In this document: piece by piece, positions 21,252 through 31,495 of the stretch
Position numbering within the stretch: the first letter of the stretch is position 1
Layout of the letters: every line of letters begins with the position of its first letter
Assembly: GCA_026018925.1 (NCBI GenBank)
Contig: JAKSZU010000006.1
Location: 192,025,449-192,089,448, forward strand
Reading direction: 5' to 3'
DNA from: Tupaia tana
Taxonomy: Eukaryota > Chordata > Mammalia > Scandentia > Tupaiidae
DNA: 64,000 nt
Made by a program: the position numbers and the translations under genes
The notes under the pieces: generated by a model
Seen by the model: the letters and a program-made list of their open reading frames with translations, nothing else
Database searches by the model: none
What the model was told of the DNA's origin: nothing

Positions 21252-21560
21252 ACTTACTTCTGGACTCCAAAATTGTCAAATGCAGATAGAGTCTCGGACC
21301 TGGGGGCATGAAGTTCACACTGTGTGCCCAAAATCCTAAGAGGAGAATGAAGAAGGGAATGCGGCATGGCCCTCCTCCCTGAGGGGGATGATTTCTCGCT
21401 TTGTGTCTCTCTGACTCTCTCTCTCTCTCTCTCACTCCCACATGGCTGCCACGGCTCCAGTCCTGGACCCAGTGGTTTGCTTTCTCACTTTTCCTCCCTC
21501 TCTCTCTCTCTCTCCTATAGCAGAAATCTCTCGCAAAAAAATAAATAAATAAATAAATCA
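21252..21560 (+). mobile_element. Chimeric SINE-A with an internal second head
   Basis: 5' part: a full-type body (GTGCCCAAAATCCTAAGAGG, GAAGAAGGGAATGCGGCATG). In the (CT)n at 21417-21432 it switches to CACTCCCACATGGCTGCCAC and GGACCCAGTGGTTTGCTTTC, the head of the short form, then a second CT run, and ends CCTATAGCAGAAATCTCTCG as in full-length copies. See findings. Confidence 0.8.
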
Positions 21561-21569
21561 AATAAATGG

Positions 21570-21800
21570 TCCAGACCTATAAGCTGGTAGTTACGGGAGT
21601 CTTAAAATGTTAAAATCCCTGCTGTGGTGGCTTGAAAAACATAATAGACACACGTGCCTATGTACTCGAAATCCCGACAGAAAAGGATTGAGGTATAACC
21701 ATGTCCCATTGAGGGGTGCTTTCTCTCTCCTTTTTTTTCCTCTCTCTGTTGAGCATATACATCCTCTGTTAAATTTTTAAAAATTTAAATAAATGAAAAA
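21570..21800 (+). mobile_element. SINE-A2, old
   Basis: GCTGTGGTGGCTTGAAAAAC, CACACGTGCCTATGTACTCG, ACAGAAAAGGATTGAGGTAT, ATTGAGGGGTGCTTTCTCTC. Diverged head. Confidence 0.65.
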
Positions 21801-22344
21801 CTGGGAAATTGTAATGAAGCTTTGAAAATTTTAGAAAAGTTAACAGATAAGCCCCCAAGTCTAATTGCTTCCTAATTGGTGAATTATTCTTCTCCAAATA
21901 GTGATTCAAGAATGCAGACTTCCTTTTGCATCAACACCATCTTCTAGGTCATGCCTCAAACTGGGGGAAAGTTTGACCCCAATGGAAAATTTGTCACTAT
22001 GGCTATGTTTCTGAGATGTGATTGACATTTTGTATATAGAGGTCAGGAATGCTACTAAACAGTTTATAATGCACAGGGCATCCTCCCAACAATGACTTAT
22101 CCAGTCCTACACAAAATGTTAGGGCAGAGACTGAGATCGAAGTCTTCTATCAGATCTTTTCTATCTGGCCAGAAGATGAGAAAAAATAGAAGACTTCCAC
22201 TGGGAGGTTTATATGGACCAAGTTTACATGATGCACTTCTGCCTTGTGTCCAATACATGAGAAAAATACAAGAAAATCAAAAGAGAAACTGGACATAAGA
22301 CATAAAAGTGTATCACTAAAAGTGGTCACTTCTTAGTGAAGAAC
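21801..22344. other. Unassigned sequence
   Basis: No repeat is recognised. The open frame at 22092-22298 has no coding features that I can support. Confidence 0.3.
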
Positions 22345-22602
22345 CACACTGTGGTGAATCAGTAATACACAGCTCTACAAGGCCAACCCAGATGAGAAGA
22401 GTCTAGACTTGTGTCTGGAGAGCTTTCTGAACATGTAAGGTACTTATGTATCCATGAGTCAAGGCTGACTGAAGCTGGAGGTTGATTACAGCGTGAAGGT
22501 CCTACTGAGGGTGCCTGCTTCTCTATCTTTCTCTCTTTCTTTCTCTCTCACTCTGCGTCTCTCACTTATGGAAGAAACAAACAAATAAACTTTAAATAAA
22601 CA
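22345..22602 (+). mobile_element. SINE-B copy
   Basis: GTGAATCAGTAATACACAGC, GTCAAGGCTGACTGAAGCTG, GATTACAGCGTGAAGGTCCT and a CTCTCTCACTCTGCGTCTCT segment ending GAAGAAACAAACAAATAAAC. Confidence 0.6.
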
Positions 22603-22612
22603 AATAACTCAG

Positions 22613-22711
22613 GACCAGCAGGTGGCATGGTATTTAAGGTGCTGGACACTCCCACATGGCTGCCACGGCTCCAGTCCTGGACCCGGTGGTTTGCTTTCTC
22701 ACTTTTCCTCC

Positions 22712-22786
<75 letters not shown>

Positions 22787-22878
22787 CTCCCCCTCTCTCT
22801 CACTCACTTTTTCTGGTCAAATTAAAATAAAATGAATGAATAAATAAAATGTAATAAATAAATAAATAAACAAATAAC
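22613..22878 (+). mobile_element. SINE-A3 (short form), sense, CT-expanded
   Basis: GGACCAGCAGGTGGCATGGT, GGTGCTGGACACTCCCACAT, GGCTGCCACGGCTCCAGTCC, GGTTTGCTTTCTCACTTTTC, then about 110 nt of CT-rich repeat, CACTTTTTCTGGTCAAATTA and an (AATA)n tail. The clearest copy of the short form, and the best match to the second head in the chimera at 21252-21560. Confidence 0.88.
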
Positions 22879-22948
22879 CGTGGTCAATATACATGAGTAT
22901 ATGCCCAACCTCATTAGAAAATAGAAAAATCAAGACTAAAAACAAAAC

Positions 22949-23198
22949 TTCTCTATAGCTTAGCAGTTAAGAGAGCAGGATCCCACACGGCAAACAGTGG
23001 TCCAAATCCTAGCTCTGGCAACTCAAAAAACAAACTGGGCACATGTGTGGGAGTGCTCAAAATTCTGACTGGAAAGAGAAACAGAAGTAAAAGGATTGTA
23101 GTTTGTCCAACTGGGAAGTACTCTGTCTCCTTTTTTCTCTCTCTGTTATTCTCTCTCTGTCTCTGTATCTAGCAAATGAACTCACTTTCTGGCAATTA
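22949..23198 (+). mobile_element. SINE-A2, old, in L1
   Basis: TAGCTTAGCAGTTAAGAGAG, CAGGATCCCACACGGCAAAC, CACATGTGTGGGAGTGCTCA, GTAAAAGGATTGTAGTTTGT and a CT-rich end. It lies 18 bp before the next SINE, whose TSD is drawn from this element's tail. Confidence 0.7.
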
Positions 23199-23216
23199 AA
23201 AAAAATTACAAAAGTG

Positions 23217-23475
23217 GGAACCAGCAGTTAGAGTAATGGCTATGTCACTGGACTCCCACCTAGTCGACCGCGGTTCGCGTCCCAGACCCAGTGGCTTAAA
23301 CTCACACTGGGTGCGTATGCGTGCATGCCCAAGATCCCGAGAGGAGAATGGAGGAGAAGGGATTGAGGCGTGACCATCCCCCCTGGGGAGTGATTTCTCG
23401 CTTTCTGTCTCTATGTCTCTCTCTGTCTGTCTGGCGAGCGCACGCGCCCTATAGCGAAAATCTCTCCAAAAAAAA
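23217..23475 (+). mobile_element. SINE-A1 with TSD
   Basis: GGAACCAGCAGTTAGAGTAA head, intact CpGs (GTCGACCGCGGTTCGCGTCC), end GCGCCCTATAGCGAAAATCT. The TSD AAAAAATTACAAAAGT precedes it and AAAAAATTACAAAGTT follows its tail. Confidence 0.93.
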
Positions 23476-23632
23476 GAAAAAATTACAAAGTTAAAACAAA
23501 AATAAAACTACAATATATTTCTATTTGACACTTATCAGACTTACATTAATGTCTGAACATGCCAATTTTAGCAAGGATATAGAGAAATAGGAGTTTCACA
23601 TATTTTGGTTAGAATGAAAATTATCCATCCTT

Positions 23633-23700
23633 GCTCTCTCTCTCTCTCTCTCTCTCTCTCCCCCTCACTGGTCAAATTATAATATATAAATAAAGTAAAA
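23633..23700 (+). mobile_element. SINE-A3 3' tail fragment
   Basis: A (CT)n tract, then CCCCCTCACTGGTCAAATTA and an A/T-rich tail, matching only the 3' end of the copy at 22613-22878. A severely 5'-truncated insertion. Confidence 0.65.
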
Positions 23701-23716
23701 AAAATCTTTTATAGGG

Positions 23717-23831
23717 GACCAGAAGTTAGCATAATGGCTATCTCGCTGGACTCCCATGTAGTCGGCTGTCATGTAGTCGACTGTGGTTCACGTCCTGGAC
23801 CCAGTGGCTTAAAACTCACACCGGGCGTGTG
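23717..23831 (+). mobile_element. SINE-A1 5' part with internal 15-bp duplication
   Basis: A normal head (GGGGACCAGAAGTTAGCATA), then CATGTAGTCGGCTGT and CATGTAGTCGACTGT in tandem (one mismatch), then CACCGGGCGTGTGT, after which the element stops and L1 sequence resumes. The whole 3' half and tail are missing, which is unusual for SINEs. Confidence 0.85.
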
Positions 23832-24101
23832 TAACTGAAGTTACAGTGCACTGCCCTGGAAAGTCTCTTCTATGAGTGTACAACAGCATCATTTGTAAAG
23901 GTGATAAAAACAAGCAAATAAAAACACACATTTACACAAACTAGTAATAACCACCTATACACACTGAAATATCTAAGTATTGTGGTTTAGTTCTATAGTG
24001 AATTTTTTTACCACAGCACAAACGAATCTACAGCTATACAACCTTGAATTGAATTTTAAACTATAATTAAGTCTTTAAAAACATATCCTGTAGTAAAACT
24101 G

Positions 24102-24126
24102 CAAAAAAAAAAAAAAAAAAAAAAAA
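24102..24126. repeat. Poly(A) tract
   Basis: About 25 A residues; probably the tail of the preceding retroelement region. Confidence 0.8.
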
Positions 24127-25440
24127 CAATAAGAATAGTTTCAAAATTCAGGTTATAGTGGCCCTCAGAGGGAGGAAGGAAAAGAGTTTATAGAGGGCAC
24201 ACAGAGAACTAGAGCAGTTCGTTCCATGTCCTCTTTTAAGCCGCACTTTGGGTCCACTGTATGTGTTTTAAATCAAACATATAACTTATGTACACTCTTC
24301 TTGTATTTCAGAATAATTTTAAACAAAATGCAAAGAATCAAAACAAATTTAATATCTCTAAAGAACTGCATTTACTTTCTAATCAATCTATGAGTCCACA
24401 CAAAAAGAAAAACAAAACTAAGTGTTTTCAATCCTCTTCCAAGAGGTACTGCTGATGAGCTTTTTATCCAGTGGTGAAATTCCCAGACTTGAAATGTTCA
24501 TTTTGTCTGTTTGTTTCCACATACAAAGGTATACCTGGCTGTGAGGCTTTTATGTCCCTCTGATCTAGAATAGCTGGGTATGTTACTTGATTCTTCCAAC
24601 ATAGCACCATCCCACCCAGAGGTGGGAATAGGAGGTTATCATAATTCACTACCTTGAGCATAAAGGTAGCTACATAAAGATTAGATTCTTCCAGAAAGTG
24701 TGGGCTGATTCTCAACCTCAATTTTTTTTAGACAAGCCTTTCTCATTCTTAGAATCACTGGAGCGTTCTAAATCTCTAGGCTGCACCAGTTGGAGAGCGT
24801 TCCTCTTCACAGACCTGCCGTGATGGTAGGTGATTGTGGTAAGTGCCAGTCTCACCACTGAAGCCTGGGATTGATTGCAGTTTTCAAGTGGTTTTCTGTC
24901 CTCCCAGATTCCTGGCTGCCTGAGGAGAGAAAACTAAGTACAGACTGAGTCTCGACTCAGGGGATAAGTAAAGCTTGTCTTTCTAATTAATTTTTATTGG
25001 CCTGGGGGCAAGCAGGGCATATTTCACATTGTTATTTCTGTGTTTTCTTCATGACTGTAATACACAATGATATATCTATATTCCCTCAAAAGAGCAAATA
25101 AAAAACAAGGGCTTAAAGGCTTTTTAAAAGTCTCTGCAGCCATTTGGGAAATGTTTCTCCTCTGAGATTGAGCAGGGCTCCCTTTTACTTTCAGGATGAC
25201 TCCTAGACTGTGCCTCTGGTCAGCAGGAGGCTATGAGATTAATGGGTATTTACATCCTGCATATATCTGCCTTCCTGCATATTTTTAGCCCATTCTCAAG
25301 GAAAGCTACACATTCATGATTTCCAAAAGGTCTCCAAACCAGCAGTGGCTATAAAATGTTTCAAAATCTCTGAACTGGCAGGGTTTTGTGTGGTGACACA
25401 GACATGATCACCTGTGCCTGGCTTATCTCCTGTGTGGAAA
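24127..25440. other. Unassigned, with possible MER5-like trace
   Basis: Mostly single-copy-looking. 24703-24800 (GGGCTGATTCTCAACCTCAA, TTAGAATCACTGGAGCGTTC) resembles a MER5-type hAT fragment (GGTTCTCAAACTTxxxxGCAT, CAGAATCACCTGGAG) at low identity. Confidence 0.3.
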
Positions 25441-25458
25441 AAGGCATTCTCTTCCTCT

Positions 25459-25460
<2 letters not shown>

Positions 25461-25506
<46 letters not shown>

Positions 25507-25752
25507 AGAGGTTTTTGCTATAGAGCACATGCAATTGCCAGACAGACAGAGACAGACAGAGAGACAGAAAGTGAGAAATCACCCCCCCAGGGGGGATGGC
25601 CACGCCGCAGTCCCTTCTTCTCCGTTCTCCTCTCGGGATCTTGGGCACGCACATGCGCCCGGCATGAGTTTTAAGCCACCGGGTCCAGGACTCAAATCGT
25701 GGTCAACTACATGGGAGTCCAGCGACATAGCCATTACGCTAACTGCTGGTCC
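25461..25752 (-). mobile_element. SINE-A1, young, 45-nt tail
   Basis: An uninterrupted T run at 25461-25505 (A tail on the minus strand), GAGAGGTTTTTGCTATAGAG, then the full body to GCTAACTGCTGGTC. The TSD CTCTTCCTCTTC is at 25449-25460 and 25753-25764. Confidence 0.96.
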
Positions 25753-25867
25753 CTCTTCCTCTTCTTTTTTTAGCCCCTCTTTGAGGGGTAGGTTTTGTCA
25801 GTTCGGGCTTGCAGACCAGCATGCTATTCAGTTTTATTTCTGCTCATTTGTTAAAAATAGACCTGAT

Positions 25868-26112
25868 GGGACCAGCAGTTAGCATAATGGCAATGTCGCT
25901 GGACTCCCATGTAGTCGACCGTGGTTCGAGTCCCAGACCCTGTGGCTTAAACTCATGTCGGACACGTGTGCATGTGTGCCCAAGATCCTGAGAGAACAAA
26001 GGAGAAGGGATTGCAGCGTGGCCATCCCCCCGGGGGGTGATTTCTCGCTTTCTGTCTCTCTGTCTCTTTCTGTCTTTCTGGCAAGCACATGCACCCTATA
26101 GCAAAAAAAAAA
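25868..26112 (+). mobile_element. SINE-A1 with TSD
   Basis: GGACCAGCAGTTAGCATAAT to ACCCTATAGC plus 16 A. AAAAATAGACCT occurs before (25853-25864) and after (about 26113-26124) the element. Confidence 0.93.
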
Positions 26113-26189
26113 AAAAAATAGACCTTAAGTAAACCTCCTGAGTCTGAAATCCCTGGGAGGAGGGTCATTTGTGCATTGGGACCAAATCT

Positions 26190-26395
26190 TTTTTTTTTTT
26201 AATTTATATACATATATATTTAATTTCCTTTAATCATTGTATATCTTTACAATGAACAACTTAGCCTAATCCAATTTTAAATGAAGGCTTTACCCACCAG
26301 CCTCCAGGAAGTGTCTTCTGGTTCTTACTACTCCTCAAAACCTGGAGACTCAGATATTTCACCATAATTTCTGGAGTTGTGTTTTTTGATAAACA
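26190..26395. other. Unassigned AT-rich sequence
   Basis: A T run followed by AATTTATATACATATATATT, which could be the antisense tail of an L1, then unrecognised sequence. Confidence 0.3.
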
Positions 26396-26399
26396 GAGG

Positions 26400-27015
26400 G
26401 TCTTAGCTTCTGCTGTTGTAACAAAGTAACATATTCTGAGTGGTATATAAACAATAGAAGTTTATTTCTCCTCATTCTGGAGATTGGAAAGTACAAAATC
26501 AAGACTCCAGTAGATCTAGTGTCAAAGGAAAGCCCACTTCTACTTCATAGAGAGCCATCTTCTTTTTGCATCCACACATGGTAAAGTGCAAAAGAACTCT
26601 ATGGGCATCTATTTTTAGAGACATAAATCCCATTTGTAAAGCCCCCACCCTCAGGACCTAATCACGTTCCCGAGGCCCAACTTCCTAATACCAACACCTT
26701 GAGAGTTAGACTTTCTTTTTTTATTTTTTTTATTTTTGGAGAGATTTTAGCAACAGGGCATGTGCACTCACCAGAAAGACAGAGAGAGACAGAGAGATAA
26801 AAAGTGAAAAATCACCCCCCAGGAGAGAATGGCCACTTGGCAATCCCTTCTCTTCGTTCTCTTCTTGGGATCTTGGGCTCGCATGCACACGTGCCCAGTG
26901 TGAATTTAAGCCACCAGGTCCGGGATTCAAACCGTGGTCGAATACATGGGAGCCAGCGACATAGCCATTACACCAACTGCTGGTCCCTTAAGTTAGGCTT
27001 TCAACACGGAAAGTT
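26400..27015 (-). mobile_element. MaLR-type LTR, antisense, split by a SINE
   Basis: GCTTCTGCTGTTGTAACAAA, GAAGTTTATTTCTCCTCATT, GGAGATTGGAAAGTACAAAA, CTCAGGACCTAATCACGTTC, CCTAATACCAACACCTTGAG, and after the SINE TAGGCTTTCAACACGG. The order is that of a reverse-complemented MaLR LTR. Confidence 0.78.
26716..26987 (-). mobile_element. SINE-A1 inserted in LTR
   Basis: Flanked by GAGTTAGACTTTC (26703-26715) and AAGTTAGGCTTTC (26990-27002), a TSD inside the LTR. The body is standard (CTTGGGCTCGCATGCACACG, AACCGTGGTCGAATACATGG). Confidence 0.92.
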
Positions 27016-27329
27016 TTGTGGGAAATACATATTTAGTCTATTGTACAGAGATTGTCGAAGACTGCACCTCTCTGGAACATATTCTCTAAGTATCTGTTAA
27101 TATTTGTCTTCAGGTAACTGCTATTGTTGTACCATCTTGGCAGTGAATATTGGCCAAGATTTCCATGCTTTTCTCCTGCTATGACATTTTCTTCTTGCCT
27201 AACTATCCATTTCTGGCAGGTCATCATACAGAGGGGCAACAGCGTACAGAATTACTAGACAGCACATCCAGGGTTAGGACACAAGGATATTTGTATCCCC
27301 AGAGCTATATCAGTATTGTCCTCCCCATT

Positions 27330-27589
27330 TTTTTTTTTTTTTTTTGAGAGGTTTTTGCTACAGAGAGCCGCTGGCCAGAAAGACAGAAAGAGACAGAGAG
27401 ACAGAAAGTGATAAATCACCCCCCAGGGGTGATGGCCATGCCGCAATACTTCTCATCCATTCTCCTCTCGGGATCTTGGGCATACACGCACATGTGCCCG
27501 GTGTGAGTTTAAGCCACCAGGTCCGGAACTTAAACTGTGGTCAACTACATGGGAGTCCAGCAACATAGCCATTACACTAACTGATGGTC
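27330..27589 (-). mobile_element. SINE-A1, antisense, with TSD
   Basis: Poly(T), GAGAGGTTTTTGCTACAGAG, to CTAACTGATGGTCC. TSD TGTCCTCCCCATTTT on the left and TGTCCTCCTCATTTT on the right (from 27590). Confidence 0.92.
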
Positions 27590-27599
27590 CCTGTCCTCC

Positions 27600-28475
27600 T
27601 CATTTTCTGTATCTCTCCCCTGAAAGAGAGGGAGAGAGAGAGAAGAAGGAAGAGATCATTTTTTGAACATTTGATATTTTTCTCTCTTTCCTTGTTTTTC
27701 CTTTTTGTGCTATATCTTGAGACTCAGAGAAATTAATCTTACCAGAAATCTTTCTATATATACATTATATATTTCTCTCTTTTTCCTGAATCTTCTATAG
27801 CCTATGTTCTCTCTGCTCAAGAATGCTTTAAACTATTTCCAATATTCCTTCAAAGTTTATCACATCAAAGTTCATGTTTATTCCTCAAATGAGTAGTAAC
27901 TTTTGAAAATAATCACAACCTTCAAACCAGTTCTCTAAAAGATTCACAGATGGTAGAAAACCAAAGTTTGCTCCAAAGTCAAAGGTTGCAATCAGTACAC
28001 GGTGCATGCAAGGATGTTACACAAAGGTTCTTAGCGATTCCAGAGATGGTATCCATATTTAGCAGATCTAAATATTATTTCCTACAATTTGGGATAAAAT
28101 AAATGTTATATTTATAAAGAAAATGACATAGGCATGTTCTTCTACTTGCTTAAATTTTTTTGGTTATTGTAATTTAGATACCTTTATTGATTTTCTTATG
28201 TACACATTGATCTGTGTATGAGAAAGAACAGGTCTTCATGTGAACAGTGTTATTGTAATAGTAACAGTAGGATCATAGTATTTAATAATTTGCAAACTAG
28301 TGTATCAACCAAAATTATCTTTCAAAGTTTATTTAATTCAACTTAAATGAGTTTCACAAGTTTTAATCCACAGGGTCAGTGATAATTCAATTTCATGAAC
28401 ATAAGGGTTTCTTTCTTTTCCTTATATTAGAAAACTGGAGAGATTTGCATGGAGTCCAGAGAAAAGACTTAGTCT
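27600..28475. other. Unassigned sequence
   Basis: A short purine run at 27625-27655 and otherwise no repeat recognised. 27900-28060 is less AT-rich and may be single-copy. Confidence 0.35.
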
Positions 28476-28479
28476 TTTT

Positions 28480-28957
28480 TCTTTTTTTTTTCTTTCTTTT
28501 TTTTTGTTTTTTAATTGCCAGAGAGTACACGCACTCACCACAAAGAGGCAGGAAGAGAGAGAAAGAAAGGTTGAAAGCACTCCTTCGTGGGGCCTGGTAA
28601 TGCCTCAGTCCCTTCCCCTCCATTTATTAGAGCGCTTGTGGTTGTCAGAAAGACAGAGAGAGAGACAGAAAGCAAGAAGTCATCTCCCAAGGTGGATGGC
28701 CATGTCTCAATCCCTTTTCCTTCATTCTCCTCTCAAGATCTTGGGCACACATGGACATGTGCCTGCGTGAGTTTAAGCCACTGGGTCTGGGACTCGAACT
28801 GCAGTTGACTACACGGGAGTCTAGTGACATAGCCCATTATGCCATCTGCTGGTCCCATGTGAGCATGTATTTTTTAAGTCACCAGGGCCAAGACTTGAAC
28901 TGTAGTTGGCCATATGAGATCTGGTTTATGCCAGTATTAGACTACAGAGCCAGCCAT
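28480..28957 (-). mobile_element. SINE-A2, antisense, interrupted
   Basis: The 3' part is TTAATTGCCAGAGAGTACAC to CCTTCCCCTCCATTT (28515-28627); the 5' part resumes at about 28856 with AAGTCACCAGGGCCAAGACT and GTAGTTGGCCATATGAGATC to ACAGAGCCAGCCATG. Confidence 0.75.
28630..28854 (-). mobile_element. SINE-A1 inside SINE-A2, without tail
   Basis: GAGCGCTTGTGGTTGTCAGA to CCATCTGCTGGTCCC. No poly(T) on its left side and no obvious TSD. It is either a degraded insertion or a product of recombination between related copies. Confidence 0.75.
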
Positions 28958-29213
28958 GTTTGTCGTTGGTGGCAGTGGTGTTTTTAATTGCCAGAGGAAC
29001 ACATAGTCACCAGAGAGAGAGAAAAAGAGAAAGGCATCCCACAATGGAGTGTTATCATGTTATAATCAATTTTTCCTCCATTTATTCATTCCATTGTGAT
29101 TTGGAATACACATTCATATGTATGTGCAGTGTTTCTGAGGCCTCTGAGGCCAGGATCCATATCATGGTCTGCTGGGTGGGATCCAGCTCCTTCACCCACT
29201 ACGCTATGGGACT
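28958..29213 (-). mobile_element. SINE-A2, antisense, old
   Basis: TTTTTAATTGCCAGAGGAAC, GAAAGGCATCCCACAATGGA, GTGCAGTGTTTCTGAGGCCT, CCCACTACGCTATGGGACTG. Confidence 0.65.
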
Positions 29214-29224
29214 GACGCAGGACT

Positions 29225-29610
29225 TTTAGTTTTTAACCTATTGTGACTACGAGATATCCACATTGTTCAAATCCATATCTATCTTTCTGCAATCAACAGC
29301 CTTGTCTGTTCTGTGGAATACTGGTGCAGGAAAATCTTTTAACAGACTGGATTCTCATTTTCTAGTGTGCATCCTCATTCAGTGAATGTGTCATGGAGCT
29401 CTTGACTATTTCTGGGGGTGTTGTGGAGGCCAAAGACTGGCATAAATACTCATGATCCAAGGCAAGTCACGACTTCTAGCCTTTTCCTGTCCTAAGAACA
29501 TTTCTCTTCAATTTTTCTGCTCTCAAAAATAAAACAAAAACGTCTCACTTAGATTTTCTCTCCACACCATCTATACACTGAGCAATTGCAGAATTATCTC
29601 CTAACATGAA
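29225..29610. other. Unassigned sequence
   Basis: No repeat or coding signal recognised. Confidence 0.35.
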
Positions 29611-29615
29611 ATTAG

Positions 29616-29882
29616 TTTTTTTTTTCTTTTAATTTTGCTATAGGGAATGTGCACTTGCTGGAGAGGGAGAGAAAAGAGATTGAAAGAGAGAGAGAGAAAG
29701 TGAGAGAGCAAGCCCTGGCGGAAATGAATGCACCAGAATTCCTTCTCTTCGATTTTCTTCTCAGGAATTTAGGTATACACATATGCCCAGCATGTTTATC
29801 AAACTGCTGGATCCAGGATTCGAACAGTGCAGTTGGCCATGTAGGATCCAACCACCTCAACTCACTATGCTCCCTGCTGGCC
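29616..29882 (-). mobile_element. SINE-A2, antisense
   Basis: AATTTTGCTATAGGGAATGT, AGAGCAAGCCCTGGCGGAAA, CCCAGCATGTTTATCAAACT, GATTCGAACAGTGCAGTTGG, TCCCTGCTGGCCC. Confidence 0.85.
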
Positions 29883-29944
29883 CAAGATCAGGTTTTCAAT
29901 AAAGTGGTAAGTGTGTTTACCTTTCAGCGTATTCTTTAATCTCC

Positions 29945-30400
29945 ATAAATTCACTTATCTATTCAAAAAGTATATATCCAGCAACAGATATATGATACTA
30001 TTCTAGGAAAAAGATACTACACTAATCAAAACAAAGTCTCTCATGGAGTTTACACTTTATTAGAAGAAACATGGGAAAGAAAGAAATGAATATGTAAACG
30101 TGTAATATGTCAGATAATAAACGATGCTACGAAATTGAGTAAAGGGAGTAAGAGGGCTAAGATTTGTTGGAGTGAGTAGTAGAAGGTATTTCTTTTATGT
30201 AGGAAAATTAAGAAAAGTGCACATTATAAGGTTGAGCAGACACCTGATGACTGCAAGATTCAGCCATGTGGCTCTTTGTTGGAAGCATTTCTAAGTAAAG
30301 AGATGAGCAGTTGCAAAGACTATGAGCTAAGTGTATGGTTGATAAATTCAAGAAAGAGCCAAGGCTAACTTGGCTGGAGCTTAAAGATGCAGAGTAAGAA
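29945..30400 (+). mobile_element. Ancient mammalian repeat, unnamed
   Basis: TTCACTTATCTATTCAAAAA, CTCTCATGGAGTTTACACTT, AATATGTCAGATAATAAACG, AGATGAGCAGTTGCAAAGAC match a common mammalian repeat (CATGGAGCTTACATTCTAGT, GTATGTCAGATGGTGATAAG, GCAAGTGCAAAGGCCCTGAG). Possible relatives in the same orientation lie at 42980-43330 and 63530-64000. Confidence 0.5.
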
Positions 30401-30691
30401 AAGAGAGCCCAAAATAAGAAAAGAAATGAAACTGTGCCATTCTGTGTTGGATTCTCTCTTTAAAAGCGAGGTATAAGTTGGCATAGGGTGCTGACTGACA
30501 AATCAGGCTTCTGGAGTTGGCAGATGATCTCCAAAAGTGAAAGAAAGACGCATAGCTGACAAGCATCTCTCCACATTACAAGAACAATATAACTAAAATC
30601 TAGTATCAACATTACAACTTTGTCATTTAATCAGATCAGTTTCTTTAAGGTAATGTTATAGTCCTTTTTCAAATGTTTATTAAATTTTTAT

Positions 30692-30890
30692 ATAGGGCCA
30701 GATGGAGACATAGTGGTAATGCAACTGGACCCATATGGGGAGGTCCCAAATTCATGTCCTAGGACCTTACTGTATGTACTGGGCATCGACATGTCAGGCT
30801 GGCTTGGACAAGGAAGGGATCAATCGTGGTGTGAAGACCCTGTTAGAGGTACTACTCTCTCAGACTATATAGATCAATAAACTGTAAAAA
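30692..30890 (+). mobile_element. SINE-B copy
   Basis: GGGCCAGATGGAGACATAGT, ATATGGGGAGGTCCCAAATT, GTCAGGCTGGCTTGGACAAG, TGGTGTGAAGACCCTGTTAG and an end GATCAATAAACTGTAAAA. Confidence 0.7.
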
Positions 30891-31239
30891 AAAATTTATA
30901 TAACAAAATGTCATATAGAAACATATATTATTTACCTATACTTAATATTACATAATACATATTTTTTTTCATTTTTCTTTCTTCTCCATGCTTTTCCTGT
31001 TCCTCTCTAACTTGAATCTCAAAGACAAATAACATATATGAATAGGCTGATGTAAAATATGACTTCATTTTCTCCATGTTACACAATTACAAACTTACAT
31101 ATAAAGATTTATGTATTTTTGTTGTTTATTTACAAAAACAAGGGGTTAGAGGGAATCTAATATCTTGGTAATTTAATTTCTCTTCACCACCATTGCCCCA
31201 TGGAAATCCTTCAAATATTTTTTTCCCTAAGTTTGCTTC

Positions 31240-31440
31240 TTTATCTCTTTTGTGAGAAACTGAAAGATAGAGGAAGAAGTAGAGAAAGACAAGAACTCTC
31301 AATAGAACTTCACACCACAGTCCTCCTAGCCTTCCTGGCTAGCCATGGTCACAAGCACATGCATCTGTGCCTGGCAAGTATGGGTATATCTTGGAAAAAA
31401 ATCCTGATCCTCTATATGGCTTTCACATCACAGAGCACTG
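31240..31440 (-). mobile_element. SINE-B, antisense
   Basis: GTGAGAAACTGAAAGATAGA, TTCCTGGCTAGCCATGGTCA, GCATCTGTGCCTGGCAAGTA, CACAGAGCACTGTACTACCA. Confidence 0.6.
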
Positions 31441-31495
31441 TACTACCACTGCAATTCTTCAGTGGAGTCCCCGGATATTTAATAGCTGCACTATA

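Larger units (their letters stand above)
22880..24060 (+). mobile_element. Old L1 3' region, split by four SINE pieces
   Basis: ATGCCCAACCTCATTAGAAA, then (after two SINEs) CTATTTGACACTTATCAGAC, TAGCAAGGATATAGAGAAAT, then (after two more pieces) GCACTGCCCTGGAAAGTCTC and CAACAGCATCATTTGTAAAG. Order and spacing are as in the ORF2 3' half of old L1. Confidence 0.65.

Noticed and set aside
28630-28854. Clean nested SINE insertion
   Set aside because: Kept only as a feature: no tail and no TSD, so insertion cannot be distinguished from recombination between copies.
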